Shown here: positions 26,562 to 36,417 of the stretch, in pieces
Layout of the letters: each line of letters begins with the position of its first letter
Position numbering within the stretch: position 1 is the first letter of the stretch
Origin: Opitutaceae bacterium
Lineage (GTDB): Bacteria; Verrucomicrobiota; Verrucomicrobiia; Opitutales; Opitutaceae
Assembly: GCA_028280945.1 (NCBI GenBank)
Contig: JANQKV010000040.1
Location: 62,001-126,000 of the forward strand
Direction of reading: 5' to 3'
DNA length: 64,000 nt
Program-made: the position numbers and the translations under genes
Notes under the pieces: generated by a model
Told to the model about the DNA's origin: nothing
Database searches by the model: none
The model's input: only the letters and a program-made list of their open reading frames with translations

Positions 26562-29113
26562 AACAGACTCAGTTGAGAATCATCCTCCGGCTTAACCGAG
26601 ATCTTTTTCCGCGGCTTGGCCTTGGGCGCGTTGAGTTCGACCGAGGTGTCGTCGGACTCCAGTTTGCCCAGAATCGATTTGGCCCGGTCGATCACCGCAG
26701 GCGGCAGTCCGGCAAGGCGGGCGACTTGGATGCCGTAGCTTCGATCCGCGGCGCCGGGCTGGATGCGGTGGACAAAAATGATGTCGTCGTTCCACTCCTT
26801 CACCGCGACACTGAAGTTCTTGAGCCGGGGAAGGTGTTTTTCCAGTTGAGTGAGTTCCTGGTAGTGCGTCGCAAACAGGGTGCGCGGGCCTTGCTCCGCG
26901 TGGCCGTGCAAATGCTCAACCACGGCCCAGGCGATACTGAGTCCGTCATAGGTGGAAGTGCCCCGGCCGATTTCGTCGAGAATGATGAGCGAGCGATCCG
27001 TTGCATTGTTCAGAATGTTCGCGGTTTCGTTCATCTCGACCATGAAGGTTGAGTTGCCCCGGGTCAGGTCGTCACTCGCGCCCACGCGGGAAAAAATGCG
27101 GTCCACCAGACCAACGCGACACTTTGCCGCCGGCACCCAGCAGCCGATTTCGGCGAGCAGGGTGATCAACGCAACCTGCCGAATGTAGGTCGATTTACCG
27201 GCCATGTTGGGACCGGTGATGAGGGCCAGTTGATCCTCACTGGAGCTGAGCTGCGTGTCGTTGGGCACAAAACTCTGGTTGCCCCGAAGCACCGCGGTGT
27301 CGGCTGACTTCAACATCTGCTCCACCACGGGATGGCGGCCCTCCTCAATCTCCAGAACGTCGCTTTCATCCAGTTCCGGCTGGTGGTAATCCCACTCGCG
27401 CGCGAGCACGGCCCAGCCTGCCAAAACGTCCAGTTCAGCCAGTGCCGCCGCCCCGTCAAAAAGCGCAACGGACTGGTCCAACACGGCGGTGATGAGTTCA
27501 ACAAAAAGTTCCTTTTCCCGGGCCAGGGCATCCTCTTCCGCATGCAGAATTTCCTTTTCCTTTTGCTTCAACTCATCGGTCACGTAGCGCTCACTGTTCA
27601 CCGTGGTCTGGCGCCGAATGTAGTCGTCGGGCACGAGGTGAAGGTTGGCCTTGGTGACGTCGATGTAGTAGCCAAAGTTGTTCGTGTATTTTACCTTCAG
27701 GCTCTTGATGCCGGTGCGGGCCTGCTCGCTCGCCTCGAGCTCGGACAACCACGTTTTGTTGTCCCGCGTGAGCGAGCGAATGTGGTCGAGTTTCGAATCA
27801 AACCCTTCACGGATGGTGCCGCCGTCGGCGACATCGGCGGGCATCTCCTCCGCCAGGGCCCGGGTCAGCAGATCGCGAAGTTCGGGGAGCTCGGCGATGC
27901 GCCCGGGATAGTCCCGGGTGAGGGACTCGCCGAATGAGTTGAGCAGGCGGTGAACCTCGGGGATTTGGGCCAACGTATCACGAACGCCGCCGAGTTCACG
28001 GGGATTGCGGAGCCGGTTTTGCAGTCGCCCGAGAATCCGCGGGATATCCCGGACAGATCGAAGCACCTCGCGCAGTTCACCGAGCAGCAGGGGTTCGGCC
28101 AGGAGATGTCCGATGGCAGTGGAACGTCGTCGGATTTCCGCGAGATCGAGGGTGGGGGCGCTCAGCCAACGCTCCAGCAGGCGGGCTCCGGCGGCTGTGG
28201 AACAGCGATTGATGGCCGCGACCAAAGATCCCTGGCGGGTGCCGCGGCTGGAACTGAAGATTTCCAGGTTTCGCAGGGTGGCGGGATCGATCAGCAGGGT
28301 TTGGGCACTGCGATACTCCCGCAGATTGCGCAGGTTTTCCGGCTTCGCGCACAGATTCTCGGTGGCATAATAAACGAGGGCACCGGCGGGACCCAAACCG
28401 CGGTGTTTTTCATGGATGCCAAATCCCTCCAAATTGAGCACGCCAAGCGTGTCGATGACGGTGCGCCCTCCGGATGCGACTTCAAAGTGGTAGCCCGGAA
28501 GTTCGGTTACAAGCCGATCGGCACAGAAATCGCGCAAGGCCGCGGCGGCCACATCTTCGTGGGGGGCTTCGCGCCACTGGTCCGCGTCGCCCTCAACGAG
28601 CAGCAGCTCGGCAGGCTCCAGGGCCGTCAAAACCGGCAGCAGGTTGTCGACCGTAGTGTCGGTCGCGAGTTGGAACTCGCCCGTGGACAGGTCGAGCCAG
28701 GCGGCATGCAGTCCGTGTTTATCGCGGTGCAGGGCACAGAGATAATGATTGCGCGACTCGTCGAGCTGGTTGGCGGCAAGGGTGGTGCCGGGTGACAGAA
28801 TCCGGGTGAGCTCGCGGCGGACGAGTTTGCCGGCCTTGGCGGGTTCCGCTTGGTCGCAGATGGCAACTTTGCGACCGGCGGCCAGGAGCTTGGGCACATA
28901 GTTGTCGGCGGCATGGTGGGGAATGCCTGCCATGGGGTAATCCTGGCGTTTGGTAAGGGTGAGACCGCAGATCCTGGCCGCATCCTCCGCGTCCTCATAA
29001 AAGAGTTCGTAAAAGTCCCCGAGTCGGAAAAGCAGCAACGTTCCCTTGGGCAGGCCACGCTTCACCTCGAAATACTGTTGCATCATCGGGGTAAGTTTTT
29101 TGGCGGCACACAT
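26558..29113 (-). CDS. mutS: DNA mismatch repair protein MutS
   Basis: 851 residues, full length. Mismatch-binding N-terminus with the Phe-x-Glu context FYELFYEDAEDAA, connector, core and clamp, then the ATPase: Walker A ITGPNMAGKSTYIRQ (about 625-640), Walker B LIILDEIGRGTSTYDG and the following His-containing ATHYQEL. Recognises base mismatches and small loops and recruits MutL. The first gene of a coupled minus-strand unit; no mutL is in the window. Confidence 0.97.
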   Translation of the reverse strand: MCAAKKLTPMMQQYFEVKRGLPKGTLLLFRLGDFYELFYEDAEDAARICGLTLTKRQDYPMAGIPHHAADNYVPKLLAAGRKVAICDQAEPAKAGKLVRRELTRILSPGTTLAANQLDESRNHYLCALHRDKHGLHAAWLDLSTGEFQLATDTTVDNLLPVLTALEPAELLLVEGDADQWREAPHEDVAAAALRDFCADRLVTELPGYHFEVASGGRTVIDTLGVLNLEGFGIHEKHRGLGPAGALVYYATENLCAKPENLRNLREYRSAQTLLIDPATLRNLEIFSSSRGTRQGSLVAAINRCSTAAGARLLERWLSAPTLDLAEIRRRSTAIGHLLAEPLLLGELREVLRSVRDIPRILGRLQNRLRNPRELGGVRDTLAQIPEVHRLLNSFGESLTRDYPGRIAELPELRDLLTRALAEEMPADVADGGTIREGFDSKLDHIRSLTRDNKTWLSELEASEQARTGIKSLKVKYTNNFGYYIDVTKANLHLVPDDYIRRQTTVNSERYVTDELKQKEKEILHAEEDALAREKELFVELITAVLDQSVALFDGAAALAELDVLAGWAVLAREWDYHQPELDESDVLEIEEGRHPVVEQMLKSADTAVLRGNQSFVPNDTQLSSSEDQLALITGPNMAGKSTYIRQVALITLLAEIGCWVPAAKCRVGLVDRIFSRVGASDDLTRGNSTFMVEMNETANILNNATDRSLIILDEIGRGTSTYDGLSIAWAVVEHLHGHAEQGPRTLFATHYQELTQLEKHLPRLKNFSVAVKEWNDDIIFVHRIQPGAADRSYGIQVARLAGLPPAVIDRAKSILGKLESDDTSVELNAPKAKPRKKISVKPEDDSQLSLL

Positions 29114-29199
29114 TTACCCGGAGGCAAACCACGAAACTCTCGAAATACACGAAAAAATTCAGCCTTTCGTTTCTGCGCCGGCCATTCTTCCGTGAAGTC

Positions 29200-29979
29200 A
29201 TGGTCGAGCTGTATTCACGAGATTTGGGAGGGGAGGGAAATCCGCCCTTGATCGTGCTGCACGGTTTGCTCGGTTCTTCCCGCAATTGGCTGGGGGCGGG
29301 CGCGGCGCTGGCTGACTCATGGCATGTCCATGCGCTGGACTTGAGGAATCATGGCAGGTCGCCCCACGCGGATACGATGGATTACCCGGAGCTCGTCGAC
29401 GATGTGTTGGCCTGGCTGGACCGGTACAACCTGGGGCAGGTTGATCTCATGGGACACAGCCTGGGCGGCAAGGTTGCCATGATCCTGGCGTGCCGATTTC
29501 CCGAACGGGTGAGGCGACTGGTGATCGTCGATATCGCTCCGAAGTCCTATCGCTCGGAAGGAGTTCGGGCCGAGTTTGCCGCCATGCACGAACTTCGGCT
29601 GGCCGAACTCAAGTCCCGCACGGAAGCAGAAATCAAGATGGAGGCCCGCGTCCCGGATTGGGCGATGAGGAAGTTTCTTACCACCAACCTGGAGCGCACC
29701 CCGGAAGGCGGCTTCGCCTGGTCCATCAACCTTCCGGTTATTTCGGCGGCCCTGCCAAACTTGGAAGCGGCTCCATTAACCGCGGAAGATCGTTTTGACG
29801 GCCCCGGTTTGTTTTTGGTGGGTGGGAAATCGCGATACGTCGGTTCATCCGATCACGATACGATTCGTCGGCATTTTCCGGCAGCCGCCATCGAGGTGCT
29901 GCCCGGCTCGGGCCATAATCCACACATGCAAAGCCGGGAGGAGTTTGTCGCTGCCCTCCGGACTTGGTCGGCCGTTTAG
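29200..29979 (+). CDS. Alpha/beta hydrolase (YbfF-like esterase)
   Basis: 259 residues. Oxyanion region LIVLHGLLGSSRNW, nucleophile elbow MGHSLGGKVAM (Ser near residue 88), catalytic Asp in FLVGGKSRYVGSSD and His in GSGHNPHMQ. The sequence LGSSRNW and LRNHGRSPH resemble YbfF acyl esterases. Single gene, divergent from mutS and overlapping the end of the MATE gene by 4 nt (convergent). Substrate unknown. Confidence 0.85.
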   Translation: MVELYSRDLGGEGNPPLIVLHGLLGSSRNWLGAGAALADSWHVHALDLRNHGRSPHADTMDYPELVDDVLAWLDRYNLGQVDLMGHSLGGKVAMILACRFPERVRRLVIVDIAPKSYRSEGVRAEFAAMHELRLAELKSRTEAEIKMEARVPDWAMRKFLTTNLERTPEGGFAWSINLPVISAALPNLEAAPLTAEDRFDGPGLFLVGGKSRYVGSSDHDTIRRHFPAAAIEVLPGSGHNPHMQSREEFVAALRTWSAV

Positions 29980-31352
29980 GGCTCCAAGTCGGCCAGGCTC
30001 TCCTCGACCTTGGCCCGGCTTCGCTTGGCATATGTCAGCCAGTGGCGTTTCAGCCACCGCCGGAGCATCAGACTACTGCGAAACACTTCGTCCGCAATCA
30101 TGGCGGCCCACAGGCCCGGCAAACCCAGCTCAAGGGTAATGCCAAAAAACCAAGCCAACGGGACCCAGACGCCCCACATGCCGATAATGCCTAGCTTGAG
30201 GGGGTACCCGACATCGCCGGTCGCGCGCAGGGCACAAATCAACATCATGGTGAACATCCGGCCGGGCTCGATCAGCACCGCCATTTTTAAAAGAAACGCC
30301 CCGATGGTGATGATTTCATCATTGTCGGTAAACCACCCCAGGATCCATTCGCCGAAAATCGCAGCGGGCAGCATGGCCAGCGTGATGATGGGCAGGCCAC
30401 GCTTGAAGGTGCGAATCAGGCGATGAAACACCGCGTCGAAATCGCCCGCTCCGACCAAGCGTCCAATCAAAATCTCGTTGGCAATCGCCAGGGCAAACGT
30501 GAAGGAAAACACAAAGTGCATGACCTGCATCGTGTAGGATTGGATCGCCAATTCCGTCGCTCCCATTCGAGCGGTGAAGGACGTCACGGTCATGAATGCC
30601 AGCCACCAAGAGAGGTGTTCACCTGCGGAGGGCAACCCGATGTGCAGGATCCGTTTTAGTCGACTCCCGGAAACCCGCCAGAGATCGCGCCAACGCAGCC
30701 TTACGCCGGTGCGCCGATGCAACAGGTAAGCGAGAAGAAAGGCCGCGATCACGCGACTGGCCGCCGTTGCGATGGCCACTCCAACAATACCCATCTTGGG
30801 GGCTCCCAGCAGTCCGAAGAGCAATACCGCGTTGCCCAGGGCATTGAGGATGTTTTGGACCAACGTCACCCACATGGCGTCCGCGGTGTGCCCATAAGCT
30901 CGCAACACCGCCCCCACCGCCACGTTGTGAGCCTCAAGCCAGAGCGTGGCCCCCAGGATCAACAGATAAGGCTGGGCATACTGGTAAAGCGCCGGCGGCA
31001 TCTGCATGATGCCCAGCAGAAAAGGCACCGTTGCCACCACCACGAGGCTGAGCACAAATCCCAGACCCAGATTTACCACCATGGCCGTGCGGGCGGTCTC
31101 GCGCGCCCCCGGCTCGTCCTTGCCGCCGATGCTGTGGGTCACGACCACACTGCTGCCGATGCCGACAAAGCTGAAAACCATGACCGCCAGCACCACGTAT
31201 TGATGGGCAATCCCAAGAGCGGCGACGGCATCATCGCTGATGGTGCTCACCATGAGGACATCGATTGTGCTCGTAAGCACATGCATCGCGTTCTCGACAA
31301 ACAGCGGGAGCGCGAGCCGAAACAAAGTAGGACGAACGGACGAAGCGGACAT
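29976..31352 (-). CDS. MATE-family multidrug/metabolite efflux transporter
   Basis: 458 residues with about 12 transmembrane helices in two homologous halves, the hallmark of MATE proteins. N-terminal FRLALPLFVENAMHVLTSTIDVLMVSTISDDAVAALGIA is typical, and the second half begins near residue 235 (IGLPSAGEHLSWWLAFMTVTSF). Exports cationic compounds in exchange for Na+ or H+. The substrate is not predictable. The C-terminus has a Lys/Arg-rich cytosolic tail. Unlinked functionally to its neighbours. Confidence 0.88.
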   Translation of the reverse strand: MSASSVRPTLFRLALPLFVENAMHVLTSTIDVLMVSTISDDAVAALGIAHQYVVLAVMVFSFVGIGSSVVVTHSIGGKDEPGARETARTAMVVNLGLGFVLSLVVVATVPFLLGIMQMPPALYQYAQPYLLILGATLWLEAHNVAVGAVLRAYGHTADAMWVTLVQNILNALGNAVLLFGLLGAPKMGIVGVAIATAASRVIAAFLLAYLLHRRTGVRLRWRDLWRVSGSRLKRILHIGLPSAGEHLSWWLAFMTVTSFTARMGATELAIQSYTMQVMHFVFSFTFALAIANEILIGRLVGAGDFDAVFHRLIRTFKRGLPIITLAMLPAAIFGEWILGWFTDNDEIITIGAFLLKMAVLIEPGRMFTMMLICALRATGDVGYPLKLGIIGMWGVWVPLAWFFGITLELGLPGLWAAMIADEVFRSSLMLRRWLKRHWLTYAKRSRAKVEESLADLEP

Positions 31353-31432
31353 GCGTGGGCAGGAACCGCATTACTCCGCGCGGCCGTTATCCAAGCTCAA
31401 GCGGAAATCGTGCTAGCCGTTGATCTCCGGGA

Positions 31433-32422
31433 CTACTTCCGCGCCGCCCAGATTCGGAGTGAAGCCAGGAGGAAACTCTCCAACGCGGCCTGCGCGTTGA
31501 GGTTCACTCGAAGCAAACTCACGGTGGTTTCCAGTTTTTCCACGGCCGTGGTGAATGCCCGGCGATACGACTCGTCTCCCGAACTGATACGGGTGAGCGC
31601 AAAGTCTCGGGTCGCATGTTCGATCCCGGTGAAAAGCTTGAGGCGAAGGCCATTGGCCAGTCCGGTTTCGATCGCCACCTTCTCGTCATCATCGAGGTCA
31701 GCAGGAAGGTTTTGTTTTTGCGCCTTCCACGCCTCGGTCACCGCCAAATCGAGGATCACCCCAAACCGCGCGGTCAAACCGTAGGCGCCGAAAACGGCAT
31801 TCGCGACTCCCTCCCGGCTGGTGATCCCACCTGAGAGTTGCGTAAGCCATTCGGTGTAATCGTCCAACCACGAGCGCCAACCGTCCGGCAAAAACCCCAC
31901 CTCGGCCGATGGAAAACGAAAATTCAAGCACCGGCTGCGAATCGTGGGCAGCAAGGCGTAGGGGCGTGTGGTCAGCACCAGCAGGGTGGTGTGGGCCGGC
32001 GGCTCCTCCAACGTTTTGAGAAAAATATTGGCGGTGGCGTTGTTCATTCGGTCGGCCTCATGCACGAAGCCAACCTTGTGGGTTCCCACGGACGCGGACA
32101 CGGCGATCTTGCGAATGAACTCCCGCATCGTGCCGGGATCTTCGGCGGATTTGCCGGCCTTGATCTGCCGCATTTTTCCAGCGGGCCGGAGGGAAAACGC
32201 ATCCGGGTGCTCATCGGGATGGAAACGAGTGGGAGGCTCGCTGCCGATCGGATACAGCAGCCGGTCGGCGATCGCCCGGGCGACGGCGATCAGGGTTTCG
32301 TATTCATCCCCCGTGATCAGCAACGAGTGGGAGAGACGCTGCCGGTCGATCGCACGTTCGATGACGGCAACAGCAGGGGTGCCCTGGAGGGGATCAGGCC
32401 AAGTCGGAGCAGCAGCGGGCAT
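31433..32422 (-). CDS. holB: DNA polymerase III delta-prime-like subunit
   Basis: 329 residues of an AAA+ clamp-loader type: QRLSHSLLITGDEYETL replaces the normal Walker A loop, as expected for the non-hydrolysing delta-prime subunit, followed by HKVGFVHEADRMNNATANIFLKTLEEPPAHTTLLVLTTRPYALLPTIRSRCLNFRF, the SRC-containing signature. Stiffens the clamp loader and helps load the beta clamp. It follows tmk by 9 bp; tmk-holB adjacency is widely conserved, which supports both calls. Confidence 0.88.
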   Translation of the reverse strand: MPAAAPTWPDPLQGTPAVAVIERAIDRQRLSHSLLITGDEYETLIAVARAIADRLLYPIGSEPPTRFHPDEHPDAFSLRPAGKMRQIKAGKSAEDPGTMREFIRKIAVSASVGTHKVGFVHEADRMNNATANIFLKTLEEPPAHTTLLVLTTRPYALLPTIRSRCLNFRFPSAEVGFLPDGWRSWLDDYTEWLTQLSGGITSREGVANAVFGAYGLTARFGVILDLAVTEAWKAQKQNLPADLDDDEKVAIETGLANGLRLKLFTGIEHATRDFALTRISSGDESYRRAFTTAVEKLETTVSLLRVNLNAQAALESFLLASLRIWAARK

Positions 32423-32431
32423 CCGGCAAAA

Positions 32432-33079
32432 TCAGGGCAGAATTCGCTTCACGAATTTCCAAGTCTGGCGCTCGATCTCGACCTCGGTCTGCGTGCCGTC
32501 GATCACCACGATTCGCTCCGGAATGCGCTCGGCCAGCAGCAGGTAACCCTCGCGGATCACCTTGTAGAAATCGATGTTCTCGCGCTCCATGCGATCCGGC
32601 ACGTCGGAAGCGCGTTGGCGGATGCGGCGCTTGGAAATTGTCGGCGGCACGTCGTAAACGATGGTCAGCGAGGGCATTACGTTGCCGATGGCAAAGTGGT
32701 TGATCATGCTGACCGGGTCGGAGGCGAGATTGCGGCCGATGCCTTGATACACGGTGGACGAATCCATGAACCGGTCGCTCAACACCACAAAGCCATCCAT
32801 CATCGCGGGAGCGATCGTCTCGCGAACGAGCTGGGCGCGAGCCGCGGCAAAAAGCAGAAGCTCCGTCTCGGCACACATCTCATCGCCGTCCGAATTGTGC
32901 ACGATGATGTTGCGGATTTGCTCACCGATTTCGGTGCCACCGGGTTCGCGCACGCTCAACACCTTGTGCTTGGCCTTGGCGAGACGCTTGGCGAGGCGCG
33001 CGATCTGGGTGGACTTGCCACTGCCTTCGGCTCCTTCAAAGGAAATCAAAATACCATTCGGGTCTTCTGTAAGGGGCAT
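32432..33079 (-). CDS. tmk: Thymidylate kinase
   Basis: 215 residues. P-loop FEGAEGSGKSTQIARLAKRL, then VREPGGTEIGEQIR (DRX/EPG motif), LFAAARAQLV and the catalytic DRFMDSSTVYQGIGRNL. Phosphorylates dTMP to dTDP. Unit order is PfkB-tmk-holB on minus strand with 9-15-bp gaps. Confidence 0.95.
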   Translation of the reverse strand: MPLTEDPNGILISFEGAEGSGKSTQIARLAKRLAKAKHKVLSVREPGGTEIGEQIRNIIVHNSDGDEMCAETELLLFAAARAQLVRETIAPAMMDGFVVLSDRFMDSSTVYQGIGRNLASDPVSMINHFAIGNVMPSLTIVYDVPPTISKRRIRQRASDVPDRMERENIDFYKVIREGYLLLAERIPERIVVIDGTQTEVEIERQTWKFVKRILP

Positions 33080-33094
33080 GACGCAACGCTGGGG

Positions 33095-34207
33095 TTATTC
33101 CGGCCAGTTGGCGAGGAAGGTTTCAATGTCGGCCAGAGAAGGGCTCTGCGCGGTACGGACATAGTGTCCACTCGTGGTCACTCCCACGGTAAGGCAGGCC
33201 GCGGGAGAAAGCCCCAGCAACTGCCCCAGCGCAAAACCGGCATTAAAGTGATCACCGGCCCCGGTCGTGATTTTCGGTTTGTCGACGTATGGACCGCGCA
33301 CCCAGGCCGTGCCGGCGGCATGGGCACAGGCGGCACTTTCCTTCGGATGCACCACCACCGTCTTGTAACCGAGTTGCTCGCGGATGTCGGCGGCGATTTT
33401 TTGCAAATCGTCGGGCGACTCGCCCAGCGCGTAGAAACCGAGGGCCAGGTGAACCTGTTGGGCTTCCTTGAGATTCAGGCCCAAAGTCACGTCACCGTAT
33501 TCACCAAACGTTCCGATGACTTCCAGCACCTCAAGCAGATCGTCGCGCGAACGCTTCTCCGGATCCGCCAGATCAAAGAAGAAATGGCGCCCGCGGCCCT
33601 CCAATCGCGGCAAAATCTTCGCCACCAGTTGGCGGAAGACCTCCGTCATGTTGGGAATCATCGTCCAGTTCACCAACGAGATCAGATCGGCATCCCGCAG
33701 TAAGTTCACGAGTCCATCCTCCCCAAGCCGCTCCACCAGGGCAGGGTAGGTAACACCATCCAAACTGCTCAACTGCCCCAACATCAGTTTGCCGTCATCG
33801 CACTCTACGGCCGTGGTATGGGCGGCCTCGGCGATTGAGATGATACGCGCGCGTTGGGCAAACTCCTCAAAAACGGGGTGCACTTGAGGCGAGCCCAGCG
33901 CGCCGACATACGTCATGCCCACCCCTTGAGCCATCAGCGCATTGGCCATGATCGGGCCATTGCCGCCCAGTTTTTCCATCTTGGGAAACAGCTCCAGATT
34001 CGCACTCTTGCCGGCCGCGCCGAGAATCCGTTGCCCAAACTCGGCCAGCGTTGAAATGGGCTCGAATTGGTCACCCTGGCCATGCCGCAACGCTACGGGC
34101 GTGACCAGCAGATCAACAAAACCATCGAGACCCACAACGGCGCGGGTGGCGGTGGCCTGCGTCTCGGCGGCTTTGAGTTCGGCAAGGGCTTGGGCAGAGA
34201 AATCCAT
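33095..34207 (-). CDS. PfkB-family carbohydrate kinase
   Basis: 370 residues. Ribokinase fold: N-terminal GLDGFVDLL, the glycine-rich GGNGPIMANALMAQGVGMTYVGALG, and C-terminal anion-hole/catalytic motif TTGAGDHFNAGFALGQLLGL with the base Asp. The substrate could be a sugar or nucleoside; no flanking pathway gene helps. 15 bp upstream of tmk, so probably co-transcribed with it. Confidence 0.88.
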   Translation of the reverse strand: MDFSAQALAELKAAETQATATRAVVGLDGFVDLLVTPVALRHGQGDQFEPISTLAEFGQRILGAAGKSANLELFPKMEKLGGNGPIMANALMAQGVGMTYVGALGSPQVHPVFEEFAQRARIISIAEAAHTTAVECDDGKLMLGQLSSLDGVTYPALVERLGEDGLVNLLRDADLISLVNWTMIPNMTEVFRQLVAKILPRLEGRGRHFFFDLADPEKRSRDDLLEVLEVIGTFGEYGDVTLGLNLKEAQQVHLALGFYALGESPDDLQKIAADIREQLGYKTVVVHPKESAACAHAAGTAWVRGPYVDKPKITTGAGDHFNAGFALGQLLGLSPAACLTVGVTTSGHYVRTAQSPSLADIETFLANWPE

Positions 34208-34347
34208 GGTCGGTCAGGTTGAAGTCGGAAGAAGCGACGACAGGACCATCACGGGTTTGCCGCAATCTGAAAGCGGAACCACTCAGGAAATGGATTTTCC
34301 ATTGAAGCCGGACAGGTGAGCGCCCACTTCTGGAAGCACGTATCATC

Positions 34348-35055
34348 ATGGTGATTACCCCTCTCTTTGCTGTCTCAACCCTTATCGATTCTTTTCTGGC
34401 TTCCACGCTGGTCGGCCAGGGCATCACCGTCGGGCTGATCATCTTCAGCTTTATTGCCTGGTCTATCATGATCGACAAGCATCTCGAGCTGAAGCGCCTG
34501 CGCTCGCTCAACCAAGGTTTCGAGGGCCGGCTCCGGGCCGAGCGCACCTTGCTCGATTTGCCCGAGGCCTATCGCGAACGCCGATCCATTCCTTACGGCG
34601 ACCTGTTTGCCGATGCCCTGGACGCCTACTGGCGGGCCGCTTCGATTGGGAGAGAGAAAGGGGTGGACACCTCCCGGTTTCGGCTGGAACACGCCGAAAA
34701 TGCCCTGCAACGCGCGTTGGGCCGGCAGGTGCTCCGTTACGAGTCGAACATGGTGTTTTTGGCGACAATCGTGTCGGGCGCTCCCTTCATGGGCCTGCTG
34801 GGCACGGTGTGGGGTGTCATGGATGCCTTCAGCGCCGTTTCAGTCCAGCAAACCGCCAGCATTCAAACCCTCGCTCCCGGGGTATCGGCCGCCCTGCTCA
34901 CCACGGTGGCGGGGCTGCTTGTCGCCATTCCGTCGGTCTTTGGCTACAACCACCTGTTTGCCAGCACCAAGCGGTTGATCACTGAAATCGAAAATTTTGC
35001 CAGCTCCCTGGCGGATCGCATCGAACTCGAATCGAGTTCGGCCGGAGACATCTGA
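34348..35055 (+). CDS. exbB: ExbB/TolQ-type proton channel subunit
   Basis: 235 residues with three transmembrane helices. The first is near residues 20-45 (GQGITVGLIIFSFIAWSIMI), and the second and third carry the family's SGAPFMGLLGTVWGVMDAF and GVSAALLTTVAGLLVAIPSVFGYNHL. Forms the pentameric stator around ExbD that uses the proton gradient to energise TonB-type outer-membrane work or Tol-Pal. Followed directly (2 bp) by exbD and then a TonB-like gene, an intact energy-transduction operon. No tolB/pal genes follow, which favours an Exb rather than Tol identity. Confidence 0.9.
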   Translation: MVITPLFAVSTLIDSFLASTLVGQGITVGLIIFSFIAWSIMIDKHLELKRLRSLNQGFEGRLRAERTLLDLPEAYRERRSIPYGDLFADALDAYWRAASIGREKGVDTSRFRLEHAENALQRALGRQVLRYESNMVFLATIVSGAPFMGLLGTVWGVMDAFSAVSVQQTASIQTLAPGVSAALLTTVAGLLVAIPSVFGYNHLFASTKRLITEIENFASSLADRIELESSSAGDI

Positions 35056-35057
35056 TC

Positions 35058-35489
35058 ATGGCGCGAAATTTTCGGCGCAATCGACAGGCCGCTCCGATCT
35101 CGGAGCTGAACGTGACCAACCTCATCGACCTGGGGTTCACGCTGTTGATCATTTTTATGATCGCGACGCCGTTGATCAATGAAGAGCAGACCATCCCGGT
35201 CGAACTGCCCACTGAGTCCCGCAGTGAACAGTCGCAACCCGACCCTGACACCCGGTTTGAAACCATCACGATTCGGGCCGACAGCACGGTGACGCTGGCC
35301 GGTGGAGTGGTGGCACTCGAGACTCTGGTGGATGCCCTGGCCCCTTATGCGGAACAATCCGACCCACCGGTTTTTCGTATCCGTATGGATGCGGATTCGA
35401 CGGCCCAACAGTTCATCACGGTGATGGATGCGCTCAAACAGCAACGCCTCTCCAGGATCACCTTCGATACCGCCGTTTCTGCCCAATGA
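35058..35489 (+). CDS. exbD: ExbD/TolR-type stator subunit
   Basis: 143 residues: short N-terminus, a single membrane helix with the proton-carrying Asp (NLIDLGFTLLIIFMIATPLI, Asp at about residue 24), and a periplasmic domain (ETITIRADSTVTLAGGVV, FRIRMDADSTAQQFITVMDALKQ). Works with ExbB and the following TonB-like protein. The spacing to exbB is 2 bp. Confidence 0.92.
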   Translation: MARNFRRNRQAAPISELNVTNLIDLGFTLLIIFMIATPLINEEQTIPVELPTESRSEQSQPDPDTRFETITIRADSTVTLAGGVVALETLVDALAPYAEQSDPPVFRIRMDADSTAQQFITVMDALKQQRLSRITFDTAVSAQ

Positions 35490-35515
35490 TTTCTCGTTTT
35501 GTCCGTCTTTAAATT

Positions 35516-36310
35516 GTGAGCACCGCCACTCGATCCGAAGCCAATATCATCTCGGCGCTCCTTCACTTGGGAGTGTTCGGTGGCATGATCTTCTTTGCCT
35601 GGTGGTCGCAGCGGGTGGATAATGAACCGCTCGCTGAGTTTATCCTCGTGGCAGGCCCGGGGGAAAACTACGCCGCCGACCAGGCTCCCACCATCACCCG
35701 CGAGGTTGAGCCCAACATAGAACTCAACCTTCCGGAGCCGACTCCCCGGCCGAAGCCACCTCCGCCCCGGCCGCAACCCCGGGAACAGCCGCCACCACCA
35801 ATTGAGAAAGCCACCCCTGCGCCGCCCAAGATCGAACCTGCACCGGAGAAACCGGCCGAGCCGGAGCGACAGCAGGTTTCTTTCAGTGACTTTACCCAAC
35901 AACACGGCGCCCCGAAACCGCGGCAAGTGCCCGCGCCAAAGCCCATTAAACCGAAGACAATCGACGTCTCGCGTTTGATGAGCGATACGGCCATCATAAC
36001 CGCCGGCGCCGGAGGCGAGACGATGACGACCACCCAAGTGTCGCTTTCGAAGCGCTACGTTGCGCAGATCATTGATATGATCCGTCTGTCCATCGAACGG
36101 GCGGGCATCAACGAACTCAGGGATGTAGGTGTCCGGTTCTCCGTCAGTGCCACTGGAACAATCTCCGACGTCCGCGTGACACGCTCTTCTGGCAGCGCCG
36201 CGTTCGATCGCGCAGTGCTGGACGCTTTCCGAGACATTCGTCCAATTGGTCCACCACCAACGGAGCGGGCAGAAGTCTTTACCACCGTAATTCGACTCAC
36301 CGAGGGGTGA
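35516..36310 (+). CDS. tonB: TonB-family energy transducer
   Basis: 264 residues from a GTG start (35516), 26 bp after exbD. N-terminal helix (IISALLHLGVFGGMIFFAWW), a proline-rich periplasmic spacer (EPTPRPKPPPPRPQPREQPP, about 75-100) that ends about residue 145, and a C-terminal domain with KRYVAQIIDMIRLSIERAGINE and SVSATGTISDVRVTRSSGSAAFDRAVLDAF, a TonB/TolA C-terminal fold. Completes the ExbB-ExbD-TonB set. A weak hairpin follows the stop. Confidence 0.85.
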   Translation: MSTATRSEANIISALLHLGVFGGMIFFAWWSQRVDNEPLAEFILVAGPGENYAADQAPTITREVEPNIELNLPEPTPRPKPPPPRPQPREQPPPPIEKATPAPPKIEPAPEKPAEPERQQVSFSDFTQQHGAPKPRQVPAPKPIKPKTIDVSRLMSDTAIITAGAGGETMTTTQVSLSKRYVAQIIDMIRLSIERAGINELRDVGVRFSVSATGTISDVRVTRSSGSAAFDRAVLDAFRDIRPIGPPPTERAEVFTTVIRLTEG

Positions 36311-36335
36311 AGGCGAGCCACCTTCGACTGTAGGC

Positions 36336-36364
36336 TGGGGCTCCGCAGCAATCCCCCACTTTTT
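36336..36364 (+). terminator. Possible weak terminator after the exbB-exbD-tonB operon
   Basis: TGGGG (36336-36340) can pair with CCCCA (36354-36358) across a 13-nt loop, followed by CTTTTT. Only 5 bp of stem, so this is a weak call. Confidence 0.35.
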
Positions 36365-36417
36365 GGTGTAGACCCCCCGTCTTCAGCTGGCCTGCCAGCC
36401 GAAGCCTTGGCGAAGGC

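Noticed and set aside
30717..31784. Long plus-strand open frame of 355 codons opposite the MATE and holB genes
   Set aside because: Antisense shadow of GC-rich codons: no motif, runs across two real genes with clear homology.
31838..33703. Plus-strand open frame of 621 codons
   Set aside because: Antisense of holB, tmk and pfkB; His/Gln/Arg-rich translation with no domain, typical shadow.
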